A stretch of DNA of 64,000 nucleotides from contig JAMNXR010000003.1 in assembly GCA_023653055.1 (NCBI GenBank), forward strand, positions 124,001 to 188,000. Direction: 5' to 3'. The notes beneath the pieces were generated by a model. The model was given only the letters and a program-made list of their open reading frames with translations. It was not told where the DNA came from and did not search any database. Shown piece after piece: positions 41,223 through 48,327 of this stretch. Position numbers and translations under genes: made by a program. The stretch comes from Burkholderiaceae bacterium. GTDB lineage: Bacteria; Pseudomonadota; Gammaproteobacteria; Burkholderiales; Burkholderiaceae_B. Position 1 is the first letter of the stretch. The number at the start of each line of letters is the position of its first letter.

Positions 41223-41651
41223 ATGGCTGAAGCAGTCATCTCTAAAGAAGAAATCATGGCAGTCTTCCCGACTGTCCAAAAAACGATGGCCGATGCATTG
41301 GGCTGTGATGTGGATGACATCAAGTTAGACGTCTCTCTGATCGAGGGTCTGGACGCTGAGTCAATCGACTTTTTGGATATGGTGTTCCGCCTTGAGCGCG
41401 CCTTTAAAATCAAGGTCCCGCGTGGCAAGATTATCGAAGACGTGCGCGGCGATATGCCTGTGGCCGAATTCGAAGAAAACGGCGTCCTGACCGAAAAAGG
41501 TTTGGCGCGTTTGCGTGAGTACTTGTCCGAAATCGACGCCTCACGCTTCAAAACGCCTATGCGTGTTGATCACATTGCGCGTCTTTACACACCTGAAACG
41601 TTCTGCAAGCTCGTGGTCCGCGCACAGCGTGAGTCACAAGCCGCTGGCTGA
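41223..41651 (+). CDS. Acyl carrier protein with extended C-terminus
   Basis: The 142-residue protein has an acyl-carrier fold in its first 90 residues. The phosphopantetheine site is Ser47 in GLDAESIDFLDMVFRLE, with the expected acidic residue before and Ile after it. The length is unusual: ordinary FAS ACPs have about 80 residues. The extra part (about 91-142) reads GLARLREYLSEIDASRF then YTPETFCKLVVRAQ, helical and mildly basic, and may be a docking segment. CGGAG precedes the ATG. It is followed one base later by the dehydratase gene. TTGACA and TAAAAT hexamers occur in the upstream gap but are not spaced as a promoter. Confidence 0.87.
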   Translation: MAEAVISKEEIMAVFPTVQKTMADALGCDVDDIKLDVSLIEGLDAESIDFLDMVFRLERAFKIKVPRGKIIEDVRGDMPVAEFEENGVLTEKGLARLREYLSEIDASRFKTPMRVDHIARLYTPETFCKLVVRAQRESQAAG

Positions 41652-41652
41652 T

Positions 41653-42573
41653 ATGGCTGTCTCAATGGCGCAGGCCTCTGAGGCCTCGCCAGATGGTGCT
41701 GTGGGTGTTGAAGGTGGCCCTGGTGGCTTAGGTTGTCGCTTCGCGGCGTTTTCATTCGTCGATCGCATCACCCAAATCGAAGGGACGTCCCGAGTATGCG
41801 GTTTCTATACGATCCCAGCAGAAGTCTCTCATTTCCCTGTGAGCCTAGTCGCTGAAGCAATCGGTCAGCTCGCGGCCTGGGTGGCGATGTCGGTCGTGGG
41901 TTTTACACACCGTCCTGTTGCGGCACTCGCGGGCGATACTCGGATGCATCGCCCGCCCAGAGCGGGAGACACACTTGAGTTGATTGTCGACATTGAGTCG
42001 TGCGATGCCGAGTCGATCCAATATCGTGGTCGTGCTTTGGTTGACGGCCAACTCATTTTAGAGCTGAGTGATACCTTGGGCTCTATGCTCGACATTCTCG
42101 AGTTTGACGAACCGAACGCCTTGCGCGCAGATTTTGCATTATTGACCTCAACAGGCCGCGCGCCCGGTGCCTTCAAAGGTGTACCGATGCCCGTGCTTCA
42201 CGACCTCGTAGGAGAGGGTAGTCAGCGACTCGAGGTGAATTTATTCGTGCCCTCTGAGGCCGCATTTTTCTTAGACCACTTTCCACGACGGCCGGTTTTT
42301 CCTGCGACATTGATGCTGGATGCGCAACTGCAACTCGCTCAGCGTCTGGCCGAAACATTGGCAGGTGGTGCTGTACGTGTTCAGCGCATCACAAACGTCA
42401 AGGTGCGTGCATTTACCGCTCCTGGCGCAACGCTGATGTTGTTTGCCGAGGCTGCCGAGCCTGGCCAAACAGACGTTGAACCTATTTTGATTAAAGTCGG
42501 CGCTCAGGCTGAGGGCCGCACGATTGCAGGTGCCAAGATGTTTTTTGTCCCTGACTCCGGAGAAACCGCATGA
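41653..42573 (+). CDS. Two-hotdog 3-hydroxyacyl-ACP dehydratase (FabA/FabZ-like)
   Basis: The 306-residue protein reads as two hotdog units. Unit 1 (about 30-150) has AEVSHFPVSLVAEAIGQLAAW: His60-Phe-Pro runs straight into the Glu-containing helix, with the usual PxxPG loop missing. Unit 2 (about 190-300) has FFLDHFPRRPVFPATLMLDAQ, with His209 in the full HFPxxPVxP motif of FabZ, but Asp rather than Glu in the helix. It would dehydrate 3-hydroxyacyl-ACP. Active sites could be formed between the halves, as in DH tandem proteins. The start is one base after the ACP stop; the end overlaps the ketosynthase start as ATGA. Confidence 0.82.
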   Translation: MAVSMAQASEASPDGAVGVEGGPGGLGCRFAAFSFVDRITQIEGTSRVCGFYTIPAEVSHFPVSLVAEAIGQLAAWVAMSVVGFTHRPVAALAGDTRMHRPPRAGDTLELIVDIESCDAESIQYRGRALVDGQLILELSDTLGSMLDILEFDEPNALRADFALLTSTGRAPGAFKGVPMPVLHDLVGEGSQRLEVNLFVPSEAAFFLDHFPRRPVFPATLMLDAQLQLAQRLAETLAGGAVRVQRITNVKVRAFTAPGATLMLFAEAAEPGQTDVEPILIKVGAQAEGRTIAGAKMFFVPDSGETA

Positions 42574-43883
42574 CCGCAAGACGTCGCGTAGCGATTACTG
42601 GCATTGGACTTGTCACACCCGCAGGCTTGGACGTGGCCTCCACTTGGGCACGCATCAAAGCTGCCAAGGGATGTGCAGGTCCTATTACGATTTTTGACGC
42701 TTCTGGTTTTTCTACGCGTATCGCGGCCGAGGTCAAAGGCTTTGACGACCTGCCTCCTCTGGATGATCGCAAGCTGCTCAAATACGCCAGCCGTGCACAT
42801 CGTTTCGCCATTGGCGCAGCAGACCAAGCCATCGCAGACGCAGGGATTCGACCCACGCAACAAGACGCTGCACGCTGGGGTTGTGTGGTGGGCGCTGGCA
42901 TGATGACGGTCGCGCACGACGAAATCGCGGCCATTCAACAAGCTGCTGCACCCCAAGGTGAGTTCGAGCCTTCTGCTATTTTGGCTGAGCCGGTTGCTAG
43001 CGATGTCATGGCTTTTAGCCGCAGCTTGTCTACAGCGGGCGTTTCGTTGCTGCTGCGTCGTTTCGGAATCCGCGGCTATGCGTCGACTGTCCACACTGCG
43101 TGTGCGTCAGGTGGTCAAGCCATCGGCACGGCGTTGCGTTTGATTCGTCGCGGTGTTGCGGATCGCGTGCTGACCGGCGGATTCGATTCCATGATTTCAC
43201 CGGTCGGTTTGTCAGGCTTTTGTTTGCTTTCTGCCGTTTCGCCTGACAATGACGCACCAGACCGCGCCAGCCGTCCGTTCGATTTGACGCGTAACGGTTT
43301 TGTCTTGGGTGAGGGGGCGGGTTTCCTTGTCCTCGAAGAGTGGAACAGTGCGGTTCAGCGTGGCGCTACCATTTATGCTGAGTTGGCGGGTGATGGTAAT
43401 TCACTGTCGTCGTACCGAATTACCGACTCGCATCCCTCGGGCGATGGTCCGATTCAGGCGATGCGCCGTGCGATTTACGATGCCGGTGGGACGGAAAGCG
43501 ATATCAATTATTTAAATGCGCATGGCACTTCTACGCCGATGAATGACCGCAGCGAGTGTGCAGCTGTCCATGCTGTCTTTGGTGAACGTGCGATGGAGGT
43601 GGGCGTGAGCTCCACCAAGAGCGTCACAGGCCACCTCATTGCCGCTGCCGGAGCCGTTGAGGCTGGATTTTGCGCCTTGGCGATTCGTGATGGTTTGATG
43701 CCTCCGAGTGCCAATCTGCGTGAACTTGACCCCGATTGTGCTGTGGATATCGTACGCGATGTGCCACGTCCAGCCCGTATCGGCATGGCGCTCTCCAATT
43801 CCCTTGGTTTTGGCGGTAGCAATAGTTGTTTGGCTTTCAGGCACCCCGAAGAAACCGCGGCGTTGATCGCTGCAGGACGGTAA
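42570..43883 (+). CDS. Beta-ketoacyl-ACP synthase (FabF-like, catalytically intact)
   Basis: The 437-residue condensing enzyme has the full triad: Cys178 in HTACASG, His318 in NAHGTSTPMND and His355 in STKSVTGHLIAAAG, plus Lys350. The N-terminus VAITGIGLVTPAG and GEGAGFLVLEEW are standard for FabB/FabF. It condenses malonyl-ACP with a growing acyl chain. The next gene encodes a second ketosynthase lacking the Cys, so the two may form a KS-alpha/KS-beta heterodimer as in type II polyketide and aryl polyene systems. Translation is coupled to the dehydratase by ATGA. Confidence 0.93.
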   Translation: MTARRRVAITGIGLVTPAGLDVASTWARIKAAKGCAGPITIFDASGFSTRIAAEVKGFDDLPPLDDRKLLKYASRAHRFAIGAADQAIADAGIRPTQQDAARWGCVVGAGMMTVAHDEIAAIQQAAAPQGEFEPSAILAEPVASDVMAFSRSLSTAGVSLLLRRFGIRGYASTVHTACASGGQAIGTALRLIRRGVADRVLTGGFDSMISPVGLSGFCLLSAVSPDNDAPDRASRPFDLTRNGFVLGEGAGFLVLEEWNSAVQRGATIYAELAGDGNSLSSYRITDSHPSGDGPIQAMRRAIYDAGGTESDINYLNAHGTSTPMNDRSECAAVHAVFGERAMEVGVSSTKSVTGHLIAAAGAVEAGFCALAIRDGLMPPSANLRELDPDCAVDIVRDVPRPARIGMALSNSLGFGGSNSCLAFRHPEETAALIAAGR

Positions 43884-43888
43884 TAGTT

Positions 43889-45166
43889 ATGACCCGTATT
43901 GTGATCACTGGTAATAGTGCGATTTGTGGCGCAGGCCAAGACCCCACCAGCATCATCGACACCTTGCTCCAAGGTCAGTCGGCACTTGCGCCTATTGCTG
44001 CATGGGACGCTGAAAAGTGGAACGGCAGTTTGGCGGCCGAGGTCAAGGATTACAACGGCGGCAAGCTGTTGGGCGATCGTAAATTGCTCAAATTAGTTCG
44101 CCGTTCAGATGTCTTTGGCATCTATACGGGGACACAGGCAATCGAGCAAGCAGGCCTGCCTGCCTGGCGCGAATCATTGGATGAAAAAATAGCCAATGAT
44201 TATGCAGACCAGACAGGTTGCTATGTGGGCTCAGGGGGTGGAGCCTTTGAGGTCAACTATGACTACTTCCCCTTGATGGCCGAAACAGGCGGTAGCCTAG
44301 CCAAGTTCGGCCAGGAATTGTCCAGCATGGTCAATCCAATGTGGCTGCTGCGTTCCTTGCCGAACAACGTACTCTGTCATGTCAGTATTCGTAATCAGCT
44401 CAAAGGCCCTAACGGCTGCATCACCAATCACACGACGAGTGGGATATTGTCGGTCATTGAAAGTGCCTGGGCCTTGCGTGAAGGCGATGCACAGCGTGTG
44501 GTGGCGATTGGTCATGATGCACCGATCGAGCCACAAACTTTGCTCTATCTGGACAAAGTTGGCCTGATTTCCAAGGACTTGCTGCGTCCTTACGACGTAC
44601 AACACAATGGCTGTTTGCTCGGAGAGGGCGCTGCTTCGCTTGTGCTAGAGACAGAGGCTTCTGCGCAAGAGCGCGGCGCCACCATCTTGGGTGAATACCT
44701 CGGGGGCGGCGATGCTTCAGAGGGTGAGGGCATCTTTGATGTACGAGCAGATGGTGACGGCCTGAGCCGTGCGATTGAATGCGCTCTGTCTGACGCAGGC
44801 CTCAAACCTGCAGATGTTGGCATGATTGTGGCCCACGCAAATGGGACCCAAGCTTCTGATTGTTCTGAGGCGGCAGCTTTGTTGCGTGTATTTGGCAATG
44901 ACATGCCCCCCGTCACTGGATTCAAATGGTCGATCGGTCATCTTTTTGCAGCCTCTGGTGCAATCGATGTTTCGCTGGGATTGGAAGCATGCCGCAGGAA
45001 TGTTGTGCCTGGTATTGCAAGCCTTGAACAGCTTGCACCTGGATGTGCTGGTCTCAATGTGAGCCGGGAAAATCGCCCTGCACGTAGCGATATCGTCTTG
45101 GTATTGTGCCGAGGCTTTGCCGGCACCAATGCGGCAGTCCTGTTACGCGCTACGCGCGAGCGTTGA
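43889..45166 (+). CDS. Ketosynthase-like chain-length-factor-type protein without catalytic Cys
   Basis: The 425-residue thiolase-fold protein begins MTRIVITGNSAICGAGQDP and aligns along its length with the preceding ketosynthase. The nucleophile motif reads TNHTTSG, placing Thr182 where the partner has Cys178. The first His is also moved: HANGT (His316, Asn318) instead of NAHGT. The second His survives in KWSIGH (His351). It therefore cannot run a normal condensation and resembles a KS-beta/chain-length factor. The start at 43889 is five bases after the previous stop; a longer version would overlap it. The end lies next to the PPTase-acyltransferase fusion. Confidence 0.88.
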   Translation: MTRIVITGNSAICGAGQDPTSIIDTLLQGQSALAPIAAWDAEKWNGSLAAEVKDYNGGKLLGDRKLLKLVRRSDVFGIYTGTQAIEQAGLPAWRESLDEKIANDYADQTGCYVGSGGGAFEVNYDYFPLMAETGGSLAKFGQELSSMVNPMWLLRSLPNNVLCHVSIRNQLKGPNGCITNHTTSGILSVIESAWALREGDAQRVVAIGHDAPIEPQTLLYLDKVGLISKDLLRPYDVQHNGCLLGEGAASLVLETEASAQERGATILGEYLGGGDASEGEGIFDVRADGDGLSRAIECALSDAGLKPADVGMIVAHANGTQASDCSEAAALLRVFGNDMPPVTGFKWSIGHLFAASGAIDVSLGLEACRRNVVPGIASLEQLAPGCAGLNVSRENRPARSDIVLVLCRGFAGTNAAVLLRATRER

Positions 45167-45171
45167 ATGGC

Positions 45172-46446
45172 GTGACGCAACCAAACGCACCGCAAAATGC
45201 ACCACAGAACGCACAGCCGAACGCTTCGTTCGAAGGTGCGTCATTACCAGACGGTTGTGCAGTCGATACCGTTGAAATTATGCGTGTGGCGCGCTTGCTT
45301 GAAGCGATGCCTGGCGAACTCGACAAGCTTTTTTCTTTGCGCGAAATCGAGGATGCGGGGGAGGGGCCAGGACGCACTGCCAGTCTTGCCGCACGGTTCG
45401 CCGCCAAAGAGGCCTGCCTCAAATTATTTCCGCGCGAAACTGCACTAAACATCATCACAGCGATGGATTTTTCTGTTGTAAAAGACGAATACGGTGCGCC
45501 TCATATTGCAGTCACACCTGCCGCTGAAATCGTGATGGGTCGTCACTTAGTTCAGACAATCAAAATTTCGCTGACCCATAGTGAAACAACCGCGACCGCA
45601 GTGGCCCTTAGGATTCAACGCAATATCAAGCCCTCTTGGGGTGGACGATTTATTTTCCGCTGGTTGCCTTATCGCCGTGCAGTCATTTTAGAAAATCTCA
45701 ATCGTGTATATTGCGCAAATGTTGCGCCCTCGCAGGTTGCTTTACTCGCCCAGGCGCACTACAGCCATTTACTCTCACTACTCAAAGAACTGATTCAGTT
45801 CCGTTTTTTGTCTGAGGCACGTAAAAAATCAATCGTGAGGGTCGAGGGCGTCGATGGCATGATCCAAGCGTTCGAGGCGGGCAAGGGGATTTTGATTCTG
45901 ACAGGTCACTTTGGAAATTTCGAGGTGTCCACGGTCGCCGGGATTGAGCATTTCCCCCAGGTCAAAGGGCGGATCCATTTTTTGAGACGTCCGATCAAAC
46001 CGAAGTGGTTGAGCGACTTACTGACCCGGCGCTTTAATCAAGCAGGTTTCGGTGTAGTAGGTCGGCGGGGCTCTCTCGAAGAAATCGTCTCAACGATCGA
46101 GTCAGGTGATGCGATTGTGTTCCCCTTTGATCAGTACGCACGTCGTCCAGAGGGCATTGAGGTCGAGTTTTTTGGTCAGGCAGCGGGTACGTATAAAAGT
46201 ATGGCCATTATTGCCTTGGCGACGGGTGCACCGGTGATTCCTGCTGCCTCTTGGCGAGAGCCCGATGGTACGCATGTGCTCAAATTCTTTCCTGCGCTTG
46301 CTCCTGTGCTGGATGATGACGTGGGTCAGGAAATTATAAAAAATACCCGCGTGTATAACCAGGCGCTTGAACTTTCGATTGTTCGTCATCCAGAGCAATG
46401 GTGGTGGGTCCATCGTCGCTGGAAAAATCAAAAGCCCCGCAAGTAG
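45172..46446 (+). CDS. Fusion: AcpS-type phosphopantetheinyl transferase + LpxL/HtrB-like acyltransferase
   Basis: One uninterrupted frame carries two enzymes. Residues about 28-150 match holo-ACP synthase: GCAVDTVEIMRV, AARFAAKEACLKLF and KISLTHSETTATAVAL, the three AcpS motifs. Residues about 155-424 match the LpxL/HtrB lipid acyltransferases, with catalytic LTGHFGNFE (His246, Glu251), VFPFDQYA, and the C-terminal HPEQWWWVHRRWK. Before the PPTase is a short Asn-Ala-Pro-Gln repeat. No ATG lies near; GTG 45172 is chosen, with TTG 45163 (overlapping the previous stop as TTGA) as the alternative. It would activate the operon's ACP and hand its acyl chain to an acceptor at the membrane. Confidence 0.88.
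   Translation: MTQPNAPQNAPQNAQPNASFEGASLPDGCAVDTVEIMRVARLLEAMPGELDKLFSLREIEDAGEGPGRTASLAARFAAKEACLKLFPRETALNIITAMDFSVVKDEYGAPHIAVTPAAEIVMGRHLVQTIKISLTHSETTATAVALRIQRNIKPSWGGRFIFRWLPYRRAVILENLNRVYCANVAPSQVALLAQAHYSHLLSLLKELIQFRFLSEARKKSIVRVEGVDGMIQAFEAGKGILILTGHFGNFEVSTVAGIEHFPQVKGRIHFLRRPIKPKWLSDLLTRRFNQAGFGVVGRRGSLEEIVSTIESGDAIVFPFDQYARRPEGIEVEFFGQAAGTYKSMAIIALATGAPVIPAASWREPDGTHVLKFFPALAPVLDDDVGQEIIKNTRVYNQALELSIVRHPEQWWWVHRRWKNQKPRK
45184..45225 (+). repeat. 12-bp-period repeat encoding Asn-Ala-Pro-Gln
   Basis: Three and a half imperfect 12-base units (AACGCACCGCAA, AATGCACCACAG, AACGCACAGCCG, AACGCT) encode NAPQ-NAPQ-NAQP-NA just after the presumed start of the fusion gene. It is a flexible linker and may vary in length between strains. 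Confidence 0.75.
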
Positions 46447-46456
46447 CGAGGCTTTT
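46430..46456 (+). terminator. Terminator at the end of the acyl-chain operon
   Basis: AAAAGCCCCGC (46430-46440), loop AAGTA, GCGAGGCTTTT (46446-46456), with one C-A mismatch, ending in TTTT. The stop codon of the fusion gene spans the loop and the first stem base, so the hairpin overlaps the coding end. The A run on the other side lets it also serve the convergent lipoprotein gene. Confidence 0.75.
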
Positions 46457-46478
46457 GGGTAAAACACGCACTTAAGTT

Positions 46479-46709
46479 TTACTGACCTTGCTCGTGCTTG
46501 TTATACACATAGCCACCCAGCGTACCTATTGCCGCGCCACCGATCGCGCCCCAGATAGGGTTGCCATGCGCGAGTGCCGTAATGCCTGCGCCTGCTGCTG
46601 CACCAATCGCACCGCCCGAGAGTAAGCGTTGTTGCTCGGTATTCATGTTTGAACAGCCTGTCAAAGTGAGGGCTGCAACAAGAGGAAGAGCCAATAGAAT
46701 TTTTTTCAT
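46479..46709 (-). CDS. Small glycine-zipper lipoprotein
   Basis: The 76-residue product has a lipoprotein signal, MKKILLALPLVAALTLTGC, with lipobox LTGC (Cys19), and then SGGAIGAAAGAGITALAHGNPIWGAIGGAAIGTLGGYVYN, a classic glycine zipper of two helices, as in OmpA-like/osmotic-inducible lipoproteins. CCAGGAG precedes the ATG at 46709; an upstream in-frame ATG gives no signal. It is probably anchored in the outer membrane. Function not established. Confidence 0.85.
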   Translation of the reverse strand: MKKILLALPLVAALTLTGCSNMNTEQQRLLSGGAIGAAAGAGITALAHGNPIWGAIGGAAIGTLGGYVYNKHEQGQ

Positions 46710-46769
46710 GGTAGTACTCCTGGAATACTTGAATTCAAAAGAGATCAGTTTCAAATATTGAAATAGACT

Positions 46770-47141
46770 TTATTTTTTGCAAGGCAATGTCTCTGCTAGG
46801 AAGCGCAGGATCGTGTCAGCGGCAGACATTTGATTGAACTTAGGATTGGAGGCCGACCATTTCACGAAGCCATCAATGTAATCCTGTCGTGTATTTTTGG
46901 AGTTTTCAGCGCAAATAAAAGCAGGCGCTCTTTTGGGGTGACGCGTGATCAGGTAAGTTTCAAACACACCTTGACCAAAACCATGACAGAAGTTTTGCGC
47001 GGCCACATCCGTTTTCTGGTTGCACATCGCCACATAATCTTGGGTAGATGTGAAGGACGATTTAGGTGCTTGTGCGATCGCTGTGTTTGCTGCGCTCAAC
47101 AACAACACACAGGCTCCTGCTGCGGCAAATTTAAATTTCAT
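46770..47141 (-). CDS. Rap1a/Tai-like exported protein (possible orphan immunity protein)
   Basis: The 123-residue product has a signal peptide (MKFKFAAAGACVLLLSAANTAIA) and CAGGAGAC upstream of the ATG at 47141. The mature part shows Cys spacing like the Rap1a/Tai family of periplasmic amidase-immunity proteins: an early Cys in YVAMCNQ, NFCHGFGQGVFETYL, a central APAFICAEN, a DYIDGFVKWSASNPKFNQMSAADTI helix and a final LAETLPC. No toxin or type VI secretion gene is in the window, so an immunity role is only suggested by family resemblance. It lies between two glycine-zipper lipoproteins. Confidence 0.65.
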   Translation of the reverse strand: MKFKFAAAGACVLLLSAANTAIAQAPKSSFTSTQDYVAMCNQKTDVAAQNFCHGFGQGVFETYLITRHPKRAPAFICAENSKNTRQDYIDGFVKWSASNPKFNQMSAADTILRFLAETLPCKK

Positions 47142-47257
47142 TTCAGTCTCCTGATAGTGGATGAGGAAAGCGCATTTCGAGAGCAGGAAAAGTGGTAAGT
47201 AACACCCGCTTAGCGTTACAATTCGATAACGGCTTTTAACAAAGCTTAACAAATTTA

Positions 47258-47707
47258 ATGAGAATGATGATGTTTAGACAAATTTCTAAAGTAGCGTTAT
47301 CCCTTTTGGTTGCCTTGGGTTTGGTGGCTTGTGCACCAACGGGCCCTAGCGCCCCGATGGAAATCCGTTCTGGCGTGGTCGAGCAGATCAATGCAACGCA
47401 GATCAAAAACAGCCATGAAACAGGCGTTGGCGCTGTTATCGGTGGCTTGGGTGGTCTCGGGGTGGGCGCACTGATTGGTGCGGGTACGGGTAAGGCGGTT
47501 GCAATGGTCTTGGGCGCAATTGGTGGCGCTGTGGCCGGCAATGAAATCCAAAAACACTATGACAAACCTGTCGAGGGTCAGCAGGTTTTTGTGCGCACAA
47601 GCGGTGGCGTGTTGGTGAGTGTTACACAGCCAACAAGCAACTTGCGTGTGGGTCAAAAGGTCTACATTGAGGGTGCAGGCACAGAAGCACGTGTGATTGC
47701 CCAATAA
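47258..47707 (+). CDS. SlyB-like glycine-zipper outer-membrane lipoprotein
   Basis: The 149-residue product has a lipoprotein signal with lipobox LVAC (in ALSLLVALGLVACAPTGP), then a SlyB-like body: SGVVEQINATQIKNSHETGVGA, the glycine zipper GLGGLGVGALIGAGTGKAVAMV (spanning two helices), GNEIQKHYDKPVEGQQVFV and a C-terminal beta part LRVGQKVYIEG. Four in-frame ATGs occur in the first five codons; none has a strong ribosome binding site, so the exact start is open. It is likely an outer-membrane structural lipoprotein. A strong terminator follows. Confidence 0.85.
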   Translation: MRMMMFRQISKVALSLLVALGLVACAPTGPSAPMEIRSGVVEQINATQIKNSHETGVGAVIGGLGGLGVGALIGAGTGKAVAMVLGAIGGAVAGNEIQKHYDKPVEGQQVFVRTSGGVLVSVTQPTSNLRVGQKVYIEGAGTEARVIAQ

Positions 47708-47723
47708 TTGAGTATTGGTCATT

Positions 47724-47761
47724 AAAAAAGCTGCAACAGAAGTCCTGTTGCAGCTTTTTTT
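47724..47761 (+). terminator. Terminator after the SlyB-like gene (bidirectional)
   Basis: A run of A residues and GCTGCAACAG pairs with CTGTTGCAGC and a run of T residues, giving a stem of up to 16 bp with a short loop. The symmetry lets it end transcripts from both the SlyB-like gene and the convergent HiPIP gene. Confidence 0.92.
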
Positions 47762-47808
47762 ATGCCAACTGAGATGGTGCTAACGCTCTCAGCTGATATT
47801 TCAAGCCA

Positions 47809-48114
47809 TTAGGCTTTCTTGATGTACGCATTACACCAGCCTGGGCCGGCAACCAGTTTTCCTGGGAAAATCGTACAGGTGCCTGCGTCAGCGGTTTTGC
47901 TGGCATAGAGTTGGCAGTTTGAGCAAAGCTGACCCTCAGCGAACTTAGGGAATTTTGCTTTGTCGATCGTTTTGGTGTTTTCTTTGTAACCCAAGGCAAT
48001 TGCAGTGGGTTCGGCTTCGCCGAGCATGGCTTGTGCCTGCGCCTGACTGGCCATGGTCATTGAGGCCAAACCGGCGGTCGTGTAGATCATGAACTGGCGA
48101 CGTGAAGGTTGCAT
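47809..48114 (-). CDS. High-potential iron-sulfur protein (HiPIP)
   Basis: Periplasmic [4Fe-4S] electron carrier. The 101-residue precursor has a Tat signal, SRRQFM (4-9), followed by a hydrophobic stretch and cleavage near AQAQA. Four Cys at 64, 67, 80 and 94 (LCSNCQLY, GTCTIF, GWCNAY) have HiPIP spacing. It may carry electrons to a terminal oxidase alongside the cytochromes c encoded earlier in the window. It is divergent from the amidase gene, with a 213-base gap in which no convincing promoter hexamers or repeats were found. Confidence 0.92.
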   Translation of the reverse strand: MQPSRRQFMIYTTAGLASMTMASQAQAQAMLGEAEPTAIALGYKENTKTIDKAKFPKFAEGQLCSNCQLYASKTADAGTCTIFPGKLVAGPGWCNAYIKKA

Positions 48115-48327
48115 GGTCGTATCCTGTGTGAGTTTGCATCAGACGATGCGGACTTCAATTTTATCTCTTTACATGATCAAAAAAGTGCGAATAGACCCAT
48201 CGCGCTAGGGGATAGCCCCGTTTTTGAACTGAGTATCCGCAAAAGCTTGCTTGACCCCACGCCCGGTGTTCCTTACATTGTCGAATTGACCTTGCGCGCA
48301 AGCGCCCCCTAACGAAGAGCTAGTCTG

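Noticed and set aside
45106-45171. ATG start at 45106 for the PPTase-acyltransferase fusion
   Set aside because: It would overlap the preceding ketosynthase gene by 61 bases and add a Cys/Arg-rich segment unlike AcpS; GTG 45172 or TTG 45163 is better.
48109-48312. 67-codon plus-strand frame between HiPIP and the amidase
   Set aside because: Its start overlaps the HiPIP start on the other strand, no ribosome binding site was seen, and no motif was recognised. Some stretches (SIRKSLLDPTPG, YIVELTLRA) look protein-like, so a gene remnant cannot be excluded, but I cannot support it.
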